A DNA stretch of 7,373 nt from Chitinophagaceae bacterium. GTDB taxonomy: Bacteria > Bacteroidota > Bacteroidia > Chitinophagales > Chitinophagaceae. Shown here piece after piece: positions 1 through 6,745 of this stretch (positions within the stretch are counted from its first letter, which is position 1; the number at the start of each line of letters is the position of its first letter). Both the position numbers and the translations under genes were made by a program. The DNA is taken from the NCBI GenBank assembly GCA_003151295.1, contig PLXD01000258.1, positions 1 to 7,373 of the forward strand, written 5' to 3'. The notes beneath the pieces were generated by a model. It was not told where the DNA came from and searched no databases. It saw only the letters and a list, made by a program, of their open reading frames with translations.

Positions 1-639
1 AACTATCTGAATCCTCCGGAAGGAGCAAGGGCCGTGGACGTAGCCTGTGGCAAAGGGAGGCACGCCCGGATCCTGGCTGAAAAAGGCTTCGACGTGACGG
101 GTATCGACCTTGCCCCAAACAGCATAGCCTATGCCCGAAGGTTCGAGAATGAAAATCTCCATTTCTTCCTGCACGATATGCGACAGTCCTTCCGGATCAA
201 CTATTTCGATTATGCTTTTAATTTCTTCACCAGCTTCGGCTATTTCAGAACGGAGAGGGAGCATTATAACGTGATCCGGACGATCAGCCACGCCCTGAAA
301 AACCAGGGCATCCTTGTATTGGACTACCTGAACGTGCATTATGCGGAAGACCATCTGGTACACCACTCTGAGAAAAGGATCGGCGGGATCACCTATTACC
401 TGACCAAATGGTTTGACGAAACCCACTTCTATAAAAAAATAGTGATCGAAGACGAACAGTTGAAAGAACCCCTGGAATACATGGAAAAGGTGGCCAAATT
501 TTCACCCGGCGATTTCAATGACATGTTCTCCTTTCACGGGCTTCAGATACAAGAAATCTTCGGGGACTATGAATTGGGACCCTATGATATCAATCGCTCA
601 CCGAGGCTGCTGCTGGTGGCCAGGAAAGTCGGGAAATAG
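1..639 (+). CDS. Class I SAM-dependent methyltransferase, 5' end cut by the window
   Basis: The reading frame is open from base 1 to a TAG at 637-639, giving 212 residues. The GTG at 34 is not a believable start, because it falls just before motif I and coding sequence continues upstream of it, so the true start lies outside the window. The SAM-binding Rossmann signature is clear: motif I DVACGKGRHA at fragment residues 13-22, then GIDLAP at 34-39, whose acidic residue D36 would bind the ribose of SAM. The middle (FNFFTSFGYF, then LVLDYLNVHYAEDHLV) matches what I remember of a conserved Bacteroidota methyltransferase family of about 245 residues, so roughly 30-35 N-terminal residues are missing. 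The protein has no membrane segment and is probably cytosolic. The substrate cannot be told from sequence. Its stop codon directly abuts the stop of the convergent lipoprotein gene. Confidence 0.9.
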   Translation, partial: NYLNPPEGARAVDVACGKGRHARILAEKGFDVTGIDLAPNSIAYARRFENENLHFFLHDMRQSFRINYFDYAFNFFTSFGYFRTEREHYNVIRTISHALKNQGILVLDYLNVHYAEDHLVHHSEKRIGGITYYLTKWFDETHFYKKIVIEDEQLKEPLEYMEKVAKFSPGDFNDMFSFHGLQIQEIFGDYELGPYDINRSPRLLLVARKVGK

Positions 640-645
640 CTATTT
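634..645. other. 12-bp perfect palindrome holding two back-to-back stop codons
   Basis: AAATAGCTATTT is a perfect palindrome. Its left half contains the TAG of the methyltransferase gene (637-639) and its right half the TAG of the convergent lipoprotein gene (640-642 on the minus strand). The two genes therefore meet with no intergenic base. The flanks GG and TTCC extend the symmetry imperfectly and a run of T follows on the plus strand. It could help end transcription from both sides, but the stem is short, AT-rich and has no natural loop, so a terminator role is only a guess. Confidence 0.35.
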
Positions 646-2730
646 TTCCACCACCATCACCAGTTTCGGCCTTTCTTCCACATCGACACGTACGATACCG
701 TTCTCGATTACCCGGGTAGTCTGCCTGCCGGTAGGGGAATCATCGGAGAAATAGATCTCTTCGGCATTCCCGGAGTAAGGCCGGCCGTCTAGTTTCAGTG
801 GATATTGACTGGCATGGGTTCCGTTGCGGGTCGGGCAGTAAATAAAATAGGCGACCGAATCAGGTGAGGAGACATGCCGGTATTTATAGATCCAGACATC
901 CCCTTTCTCCCGCAGGATCGCATCAGGCACAAAATTCCCCAGCCGGTTCACAAAAGTGCTGATATAATACCAACCGGGATAGTATTTCACATTCTTGCTG
1001 GAGAATACGCGCATGACCCCGCTGGTCAGGTAGATGCGCGGGTCATTCTCGTCGTCATAGTCTCTCAGCCAGTAAAGGACATACCGGTCGAATCCGGAGA
1101 AGGCGGTGGCATTGATGGAACGCAGGATAAGGATACCCTGGCTCTGAGCAGCCGTGGATCCCGGTAAGAGCGGCGCTGCCTGCATGGATCCCCTGCCTTT
1201 GTCATATCCGTTTTCCCCCAGTATGCATTCCACACCCGGCTCCATGCGATAAGTAAAATCCCGGACCCTTGTCAGCTTCCACCGTAACGAATCTTCTTCA
1301 GGGGTGATGGCTTCGTGGCCGTTATTCGAATAATGATGGTACTGGATTCCCCCTTGCCAGAGGAAAGCCTTGTCATTTCGCAGGGTATTGCAAAGAAACC
1401 GGTAGACCTTGATCCGGTTCGTATCAAGGCCGATCACGCCGCTCGTCATCAGATCGCTGCCCGGATCCGCCTTTTTGATCCCGGCCCTGTTGCCGATGGC
1501 ACCTTCGGCGCCGTCATAATCGGCCGAGCTCTGCGCAAAATATTCCATCGGCGAACAGTATTTATCCCCCACCCACCAGGCATCCTCTTCGTTGCCGTTC
1601 TCATAGAGGGACATGGATCCCAATCCCGAACGACGCGGACTATGAGATAAGGAGAGCAAATTGGTATCTACCCGGGTATTCCCGAAAAACGCGGCCAGGT
1701 GCCACATCATACCCGCGTGACGGGCATAGCTTAAGGGATCTTCGGAATTCATGCCGGGCCTTGTAACCGGCCGGTCTTTGTCGGTGAATCCCTTCCTCGC
1801 CATCGCCAGAGAAGGCCCGCGTACGCTATACCATGTCCTGGCGCCGTTCGCTCTGCGGAGCCCGTCCATAAAATAGCTATATTCCCGCAGGCCGGTATTC
1901 CAGAAACCGAAATGCCGGAGGTCAATCCTGTTGTTCGGATAGTCATTAACGGTATCATTATCGAAATAAGCCGCAAAAGTATAAACACGGTTATAATAAA
2001 AAGGCCGGACCCATTCCGGTTCAGCCTCGCTGAAATAATTGGCGCCGAGGAACTCTTTCATACTTTTTTTGGGTAGCCGCAAGCCACTATACACGGTCGG
2101 GGACGGCTGGGGAATCTTACCATATGGACAACCATATAAGACCATTTCCGTGAGTTTGGTTTCAAAACTGCTGAAACGGATCATGATGTATTGCGCACTA
2201 TCGTCGAGGGAAAAACGCCTCCATCCCCATTGTGCGGGGTCTCCCCTGGTCGTGAAAGCCGCCCGTTGGTTCCAGTGCTTCATAGTGCCGGTATAGATCC
2301 ATACACTGTCAGAAGAATAAGACCTGTCGTAGACATATACCTCCGAAAGTTTATAAGGCGTCTGCAAGTCGGTAACGATACGGCTGCCTTTGTTGAGCGG
2401 GAAATAGATCTCTTTATGGAGACCCGGTTGGGGATCGGTAACGGGAATATATGCAGATGCCGCCGACACAGCCTTATTGTCCTCCCGCGGATCGACATAG
2501 GCGTTCTCATCGAAAAGATTAAAAGGGTCTCCCTTGCCCTCATCCGCGTAGCCTGACAGGTCGTATACATAATACTTATTGATCGCCGTTATCTTTTGGG
2601 GGCCTTTACAGGAGTTGGCTTCGGCCTGCCCTGCCGGTGCCATTCGACCGGAATTGCTATTACTGCACGCCGGAAAGAAAAGTACGGGCATGAAGAACAA
2701 AGAGAGTTGAAAGAATAGTCTTAAAAACAT
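640..2730 (-). CDS. Exported lipoprotein with galactose-binding-like domain and clan-A-like glycosidase TIM barrel
   Basis: This 696-residue protein starts with a hydrophobic signal (residues 2-20) ending in FFPAC, a plausible lipobox with C22 as the lipidated cysteine, so it is probably a periplasmic or outer-membrane lipoprotein. Residues about 46-200 look like an F5/8-type (discoidin) galactose-binding-like beta sandwich. From about 225 to 600 the pattern suggests a TIM-barrel glycoside hydrolase: YENGNEEDAWW at 376-386, where N380-E381 would be the Asn-Glu acid/base pair of clan GH-A; QYHHYSNNGHE at 463-473; and GENGYD at 505-510, where E506 would be the nucleophile. The C-terminal part (about 600-696) looks beta-rich. 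The family resembles poorly characterised Bacteroidota glycosidase-like proteins; no GH family number or substrate can be assigned. The gene lies 28 bases downstream of the LTA-synthase-like gene on the same strand, with no promoter seen between them, so the two are probably co-transcribed. Confidence 0.75.
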   Translation of the reverse strand: MFLRLFFQLSLFFMPVLFFPACSNSNSGRMAPAGQAEANSCKGPQKITAINKYYVYDLSGYADEGKGDPFNLFDENAYVDPREDNKAVSAASAYIPVTDPQPGLHKEIYFPLNKGSRIVTDLQTPYKLSEVYVYDRSYSSDSVWIYTGTMKHWNQRAAFTTRGDPAQWGWRRFSLDDSAQYIMIRFSSFETKLTEMVLYGCPYGKIPQPSPTVYSGLRLPKKSMKEFLGANYFSEAEPEWVRPFYYNRVYTFAAYFDNDTVNDYPNNRIDLRHFGFWNTGLREYSYFMDGLRRANGARTWYSVRGPSLAMARKGFTDKDRPVTRPGMNSEDPLSYARHAGMMWHLAAFFGNTRVDTNLLSLSHSPRRSGLGSMSLYENGNEEDAWWVGDKYCSPMEYFAQSSADYDGAEGAIGNRAGIKKADPGSDLMTSGVIGLDTNRIKVYRFLCNTLRNDKAFLWQGGIQYHHYSNNGHEAITPEEDSLRWKLTRVRDFTYRMEPGVECILGENGYDKGRGSMQAAPLLPGSTAAQSQGILILRSINATAFSGFDRYVLYWLRDYDDENDPRIYLTSGVMRVFSSKNVKYYPGWYYISTFVNRLGNFVPDAILREKGDVWIYKYRHVSSPDSVAYFIYCPTRNGTHASQYPLKLDGRPYSGNAEEIYFSDDSPTGRQTTRVIENGIVRVDVEERPKLVMVVEK

Positions 2731-2758
2731 GGCGGCCGCTATTATATATTAAAGCACG

Positions 2759-4747
2759 TTATTTCTTATTTTTAAGCAACATATACTTCGCCGTTTCATA
2801 AATGCCCTCCGCCAACTGTTGCATGCCTTCCTTCACAGGACCATGCGCATCCAAAGCGGATACAGAATCGTTGTTCAGCACCGATGCCATTTCCTCCTTG
2901 CCCGTTTTAAATTGCTTCCGGTAGAAATAACCGCCTTTGATCAGGCCGATATAGAACCCGTCGGGATCGTAGATAAAAGAAAAAGCCTTCCCTGTATAGC
3001 TGGCGGTATCCAACAGGTCCCTTCCGAGCGCGGTATTGCGATAAGGAATACTACAGAGACCGGCCAGTGTCGGCAATACGTCCACCTGCGAACAAAGGGC
3101 AGTCATCCTCCGGGGAGGAATCAATGCGGGCGAATAAATGAGCAGCGGGACGTGTTCCATGGTCAGGCGCTCATCGGTCCAGGCCTTAGGGAACATCGCA
3201 CCGGCATCTCCCGCGATACCATGATCGCCGATGAAAAGGAAGACAGTGTTCCTGAAATATTTCTCCTTCGAAGCTGCCTCTATGAATTTGCGATAGCAGA
3301 AATCGGTATAACGAAAAGCATTCATTTCGGCATCGCTTTCGAAACCGAATTTCAGCAACGAGTCCTTTGGAGCGGTCGCCGGCTGAAATTCCTGCTGATC
3401 TTCCTTCGGAATGGTATAGGGACGGTGGTTATCGGCCGTCTGGATAATGGCAAAAAAAGGCTTGTCCTGTTCCCGCAGTCTTTTGTTCGCTTCCAGGAAT
3501 AGGTTCTTATCGCTGATTCCCCAGACATCTATTTTAGGGGCGTCATAATCCTGCTGTTCGAAGAGATGAAGTCCTTTGATATTGTTGGTGAGCAGACCGC
3601 GAATATTGGCCCAGCTGGTGCTTCCACCCAGAAAATAGAATTTATCATACCCTTCAAAGCTATTTATGATGGTCCGCTGATCGACCGCAGCCGGATTGCG
3701 GCTGGAAGTGGTCGTGTTCACCTCCACATCGGGAATACCGGTGATCACGGCCCAAACACCCCTTGCCGTTCCATAGCTGGGCGTAAAGCAATGATCGAAA
3801 AAGAGGCCCTGGTTGCAAAGCCCGTTAAAAAAGGGAGTGGTATTGAGGGGGTTCCCCCACATGGAACTCTTATAAGCACTGAAAGATTCGCAGATAACGA
3901 CCACGACATTAGGCCGGGTCGTCAATGCTCCCGCACGGACAGGAAAATCCCTCCCGAAATCCGTATCCAGCGAGTCCCTGGTGGCAAACCCATAATAAGG
4001 CGCCAGCGCCGGGAGTGACTTCTTTATCTTAGCCTCGCTGTAACCGCTGTGCCGGAATTTCAGGCTACTGAAAAAAGATTCCAATGGATTCAGCGCCACG
4101 GCAGCCTTATAATCGCTTCCCAACGCGAAGGCATCGCTCCATCGAAGAGGATATTGCCCGATCCGACCGAATATGCCCAGGCCCAGCAATAAAAAGCTCA
4201 CAATAAAATATACGATCCTGCTGCGACGGGTCACAACCTCCCCGGGAGCTTTCCGGATCCTGTTATAAATCATTTTCACCAGCCACTGTATCAACCAGGA
4301 ACCTATTACCATCAGCAAAATGATGCGAAGAACGGGATAGGTCTGCCAGACCATGTTTGCCGAGATCCCGGTATCGGCCAGGTAATTCAGCACACTGGCG
4401 CTCAACCGCTGTGACAGATAACTATAATGTGCAAAATCCACTGCATAGAAGAATGCCAGCAGAAAAGCAGTCAGCCCGGTCACAAATAAGGCCATTCTCC
4501 GTCCTCCATTGGTTTTAAAAGGATCCAGGAAGGGCAGGCTGCCCGCTAACAGCAATAAGACCAATACAATAGAAATAAATTGTATATCAAACCGGCACCC
4601 CAATATAAAAGAAGGAAAAACACCCAAAAATGAATTTCCCTGGCTGCTAAAAACCAGGAAAAGTGCAATTCGCAGCAGGAACATAAGAAGTAAAAAAATA
4701 ATCCCCGTTGCAAAAATCCATCGGATCAATTTAGGTACCTTTATCAT
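2759..4747 (-). CDS. LTA synthase-like sulfatase-fold membrane phosphotransferase
   Basis: I chose the ATG at 4747-4745 (662 residues, starting MIKVPKLIRW). The reading frame stays open to an ATG at 4795, but those 16 extra residues are polar and a good promoter sits inside them. Five membrane segments are visible at about residues 10-34, 57-74, 86-104, 137-157 and 178-195, followed by a large extracytoplasmic alkaline-phosphatase/sulfatase-fold domain. Catalytic landmarks are NVVVVICESFSAY with metal-ligand E287, SYGTARGVWA with probable nucleophile T327, DNHRPY with H441, and GDHG with D508 and H509. In the LtaS/OpgB-like group such enzymes transfer phosphoglycerol or a similar head group from a phospholipid to a glycan or lipid, in the periplasm. 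A Gram-negative Bacteroidota member would not make true lipoteichoic acid, so the acceptor is unknown; phosphoethanolamine transfer is an alternative. It is the first gene of the probable operon with the lipoprotein gene and ends in TAA. Confidence 0.85.
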   Translation of the reverse strand: MIKVPKLIRWIFATGIIFLLLMFLLRIALFLVFSSQGNSFLGVFPSFILGCRFDIQFISIVLVLLLLAGSLPFLDPFKTNGGRRMALFVTGLTAFLLAFFYAVDFAHYSYLSQRLSASVLNYLADTGISANMVWQTYPVLRIILLMVIGSWLIQWLVKMIYNRIRKAPGEVVTRRSRIVYFIVSFLLLGLGIFGRIGQYPLRWSDAFALGSDYKAAVALNPLESFFSSLKFRHSGYSEAKIKKSLPALAPYYGFATRDSLDTDFGRDFPVRAGALTTRPNVVVVICESFSAYKSSMWGNPLNTTPFFNGLCNQGLFFDHCFTPSYGTARGVWAVITGIPDVEVNTTTSSRNPAAVDQRTIINSFEGYDKFYFLGGSTSWANIRGLLTNNIKGLHLFEQQDYDAPKIDVWGISDKNLFLEANKRLREQDKPFFAIIQTADNHRPYTIPKEDQQEFQPATAPKDSLLKFGFESDAEMNAFRYTDFCYRKFIEAASKEKYFRNTVFLFIGDHGIAGDAGAMFPKAWTDERLTMEHVPLLIYSPALIPPRRMTALCSQVDVLPTLAGLCSIPYRNTALGRDLLDTASYTGKAFSFIYDPDGFYIGLIKGGYFYRKQFKTGKEEMASVLNNDSVSALDAHGPVKEGMQQLAEGIYETAKYMLLKNKK

Positions 4748-4754
4748 AGTATAG

Positions 4755-4781
4755 CAAAAATAAGCGCTAAAATTAGAGCAA
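4755..4781 (-). promoter_or_regulatory. Bacteroidota-type promoter for the LTA synthase-like operon
   Basis: On the minus strand TATTTTTG (4762-4755) fits the Bacteroidota -7 consensus TAnnTTTG exactly, and a TTG (4781-4779) lies 16 bases upstream as a candidate -33 element, slightly closer than the usual spacing. Only seven bases separate the -7 element from the ATG at 4747, so the transcript would be leaderless or nearly so. This placement also argues against the upstream ATG at 4795. Confidence 0.5.
4764..4779. repeat. Imperfect inverted repeat in the divergent promoter region
   Basis: GCGCTAA-AA-TTAGAGC has seven-base arms with one mismatch around a two-base centre. It falls almost exactly in the spacer between the -33 and -7 elements of the minus-strand promoter and about 15 bases before the plus-strand PAP2 start. 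That is a good place for a repressor operator acting on both genes, but no matching regulator is encoded in the window and a chance repeat is possible. Confidence 0.3.
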
Positions 4782-4793
4782 TTATTTGAAACC

Positions 4794-5420
4794 ATGATTT
4801 TACCTGAGATTGGCCAACCCGTCAGTTTTTTACAAAAGATTCTTTATTTCGATTATTGGTTGTTTATAAAGATCAACCAGGAATGGATAAGTCCCTTTTT
4901 TGATAGGGTGTTCCTATTCCTGCGGGAGCCGGATATATGGATCCCTTTTTATTTATTCTTATTGGTCTTTGTCACGTTGAATTTCGCCAGAAGAGGTTTA
5001 TGGTGGGCCTCCTTTTTAGGACTGACCGCTATTCTCAGCGACCAGATCAGCAGCAACCTGATGAAAAGGCTCGTCTTCCGTTTACGCCCCTGCCAGGATC
5101 CCCAATGGGTAGAGAGTATAAGGGTGCTGGCAAAATACTGCCCGATCAGTTCCAGCTTCACCTCTTCGCATGCCTGTAATCATTTTGCCTTGGCCACCTT
5201 CCTCTTTCTAACTTTGGGGATTACCAGCCGTTGGTGGGCCTTGGCCTTCGTATGGGCTTTTCTTATCTCTTATGCCCAGGTATATGTAGGCGTTCATTAC
5301 CCGGGCGATGTATTCAGCGGGGCTCTGCTGGGATGCGGAATAGGCTATTTTACAAGCCGGCTGTTCCTCAAACTGTTCGGGTCTTTCCCTTTACCAACCT
5401 ACAATCATGGACATGCTTGA
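4794..5420 (+). CDS. PAP2-family membrane phosphatase
   Basis: This 208-residue protein has the size and topology of bacterial PAP2 (type 2 phosphatidic acid phosphatase) enzymes, which remove phosphate from lipids such as phosphatidate, phosphatidylglycerol phosphate or undecaprenyl pyrophosphate. Hydrophobic segments lie at about 48-64, 69-85, 127-142, 147-163 and 173-190. Motif C1 is KRLVFRLRP at 91-99 (K91, R98). Motif C2 is degenerate: TSSH at 123-126 replaces PSGH but keeps H126. Motif C3 is AQVYVGVHYPGD at 161-172, keeping nucleophile H168 and D172 but with Gln162 where the consensus has Arg. No Shine-Dalgarno is visible before the ATG; ATTATTTG just upstream is only a partial -7 match. 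The gene diverges from the LTA synthase-like operon and overlaps the next gene by 14 bases. The exact lipid substrate is not predictable. Confidence 0.87.
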   Translation: MILPEIGQPVSFLQKILYFDYWLFIKINQEWISPFFDRVFLFLREPDIWIPFYLFLLVFVTLNFARRGLWWASFLGLTAILSDQISSNLMKRLVFRLRPCQDPQWVESIRVLAKYCPISSSFTSSHACNHFALATFLFLTLGITSRWWALAFVWAFLISYAQVYVGVHYPGDVFSGALLGCGIGYFTSRLFLKLFGSFPLPTYNHGHA

Positions 5421-5994
5421 GATCATCATATTACTTTGCCTGATCTTTTTGAACGGCTTGTTCGTAATGGCCGAGATCGCGCTGGTCTCAGCCCGCAAAA
5501 GCCGACTGGAGAGCCTGGCCGATAAAGGTGACGAACAGGCGAAGTCGGCCCTCAACCTGGCGGAGAACCCGGAACTATTCCTGTCGACCGCACAGATCGG
5601 CATTACGCTGATCGCCATCCTGACCGGTTATTATTCCGGGGAGAAGTTCAGCGCCGACCTTAAGCCCTATATCGAAAAGATCCCTTTGCTGCGACCCTAT
5701 GCCGGCGGTATTTCCACGGCCCTGATCCTGATCATCGTGACCCTGATATCCATCATATTCGGAGAATTGATACCGAAGCGGTTCGGCCTGCTGCGCGCGG
5801 AAAGGATCGCCCTGGTGGTAGCGGCGCCGGTGAGGTTCCTGTCTAAAGTGACCCACCCGATCGTCTGGCTGCTGAACAACAGCAGCAACCTGTTCTTCCG
5901 GTTCTTCAAAATCAAGCCTTCCCAGGAAGATAATGTCACCGAAGAAGAGATCAAGGCCATCATCAGCGAGGGTACGGAACAGGGTACGATCTAA
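5407..5994 (+). CDS. N-terminal piece: DUF21/CNNM transmembrane domain (195 residues)
   Basis: This is the part of the interrupted CorC-family gene before the TAA. Hydrophobic segments at about residues 4-24, 60-76, 101-122 and 134-156 form the DUF21/CNNM membrane domain. Family motifs are intact: ARKSRLESLADKG (29-41), AENPELFLSTAQIGITLI (52-69) and FGELIPKRFGLL (118-129), so there is no decay apart from the stop. If translated alone it would be a membrane domain without its regulatory domains, ending in the linker helix. The start overlaps the PAP2 stop region (ATG at 5407, PAP2 TGA at 5418), suggesting translational coupling; a second ATG at 5413 is also possible. Confidence 0.6.
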   Translation: MDMLEIIILLCLIFLNGLFVMAEIALVSARKSRLESLADKGDEQAKSALNLAENPELFLSTAQIGITLIAILTGYYSGEKFSADLKPYIEKIPLLRPYAGGISTALILIIVTLISIIFGELIPKRFGLLRAERIALVVAAPVRFLSKVTHPIVWLLNNSSNLFFRFFKIKPSQEDNVTEEEIKAIISEGTEQGTI

Positions 5995-6021
5995 GAGGCG
6001 GAGCAGGAAATAATAGAAAGG

Positions 6022-6705
6022 GTGTTCCACCTCGGGGACCGCAATATCACTTCGCTGATGACACACCGGAGCGATATCATCTGGTTCGACCTGAACGAAA
6101 ATGAGGAAGCCATCAAAGAGAAAATCATCCGGGAACCGCATTCGGTCTACCCGATCTGCGACGGTCAGATCGATCATATAAAAGGAGTGGTCTCCATCAA
6201 AGACCTCTATGTCACGGATGATCTGACCTTATTTAAGGAGATTATGACGCCGGCCTTGTTCATACCGGAAAATAATTCGGCCTATGTGGTCCTGGAGAAA
6301 TTCAAGCAGTCACGGATCCATTGCTGCTTTATCGTGGACGAATATGGCAGCATGCAGGGACTGATCACGCTGAACGATATCCTGGAGGCCCTGATCGGGG
6401 ATATGCCGCAACCCGATGTGACCGATTACGAGATCCGGGAAAGAGAAGACGGCTCTTTTTTAGTGGATGCGCAGATCCCGTTTTACGACTTTCTATCCCA
6501 TTTCTCACGCACCGAATGGATGAATGAAGGAGACCATGAATTCGATACGCTGGCAGGCTTTATCCTGAATGAACTGGAGCATATCCCGGTGACCGGTGAA
6601 AAATCAGAGTGGAGGGGCTTCACTTTCGAGATCCTGGATATGGACGCCCAACGAATCGATAAAGTACTGGTGACCCTGTCCAGGGATGCGAGGGGGGAAG
6701 ATTAG
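6022..6705 (+). CDS. C-terminal piece: CBS pair plus CorC_HlyC domain
   Basis: This is the part after the TAA, in the same frame. The only nearby starts are GTG at 6022 and ATG at 6058 (MTHRSDI), neither with a convincing ribosome site, so independent translation is uncertain. Counting from the GTG, the CBS pair covers about residues 13-130, with VDEYG at 105-109 and LITLNDILEALIGDMP at 114-129, and the CorC_HlyC domain covers about 140-222, with DTLAGF at 175-180 and DMDAQRIDKVLV at 206-217. CBS pairs bind adenine nucleotides in this family. The piece would be soluble and resembles the domain make-up of E. coli CorC/YbeX, which lacks DUF21. All motifs are preserved, arguing for a recent interruption or a sequence error. 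Confidence 0.5.
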   Translation: MFHLGDRNITSLMTHRSDIIWFDLNENEEAIKEKIIREPHSVYPICDGQIDHIKGVVSIKDLYVTDDLTLFKEIMTPALFIPENNSAYVVLEKFKQSRIHCCFIVDEYGSMQGLITLNDILEALIGDMPQPDVTDYEIREREDGSFLVDAQIPFYDFLSHFSRTEWMNEGDHEFDTLAGFILNELEHIPVTGEKSEWRGFTFEILDMDAQRIDKVLVTLSRDARGED

Positions 6706-6716
6706 GTTGTGGCCTC

Positions 6717-6745
6717 TCACCACTCACGATAAGGGATCACCACTC
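6717..6745. repeat. 9-bp direct repeat at a convergent gene junction
   Basis: TCACCACTC occurs at 6717-6725 and again at 6737-6745, a 20-base period. The first copy is in the 31-base gap between the converging CorC-family and DUF6702-type genes; the second encodes the last codons and stop of the DUF6702-type gene. No hairpin terminator is visible in this gap. The repeat may be a small local duplication or chance. Confidence 0.3.

Larger units (their letters stand above)
5407..6705 (+). pseudogene. CNNM/CorC (HlyC/CorC) family protein interrupted by an in-frame TAA
   Basis: One continuous frame from the ATG at 5407 to the TAG at 6703 encodes a typical CNNM/CorC family protein of about 432 residues, except that codon 196 (5992-5994) is TAA. 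There is no frame change: the sequence before the stop (EGTEQGTI) and after it (EAEQEIIERVF) joins into the usual family linker, where as I recall a Glu normally stands, so one G-to-T change (GAA to TAA) explains it. Domains in order are the DUF21/CNNM membrane domain (about 1-175), a CBS pair (about 218-335) and the CorC_HlyC domain (about 345-427). Family members are linked to magnesium or cobalt transport and are often still called hemolysins. The start lies inside the PAP2 gene. A sequencing error, a true nonsense mutation, or a gene split into two translated pieces would all give this picture. Confidence 0.8.

Noticed and set aside
518..754. A 78-residue plus-strand open frame across the methyltransferase/lipoprotein junction
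   Set aside because: It overlaps two well-supported genes in other frames and its product has no domain-like features.
2732..2739. GCGGCCGC, a NotI recognition site just upstream of the lipoprotein start, possibly a cloning scar
   Set aside because: There are no vector or linker sequences around it and the flanking operon is natural-looking, so it is most simply a chance 8-bp palindrome.
2819..3502. A 227-residue plus-strand open frame
   Set aside because: It lies entirely inside the sulfatase-fold domain of the minus-strand gene, whose catalytic motifs are clear. The plus-strand product shows no domain or signal.
5992..5994. Recoding or programmed readthrough of the TAA
   Set aside because: TAA serves as a normal stop for the LTA synthase-like gene, the base after the stop is G rather than the leaky C, and I see only a very short stem (GGTGTTCCACC at 6020-6030) downstream.
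5575..6177. A 200-residue open frame on the minus strand across the CorC-family stop
   Set aside because: It is antisense to a region with strong family motifs in the plus frame, and its composition is rich in Asp, Gln, Arg and Phe with no recognisable domain. It is a shadow of the real gene.
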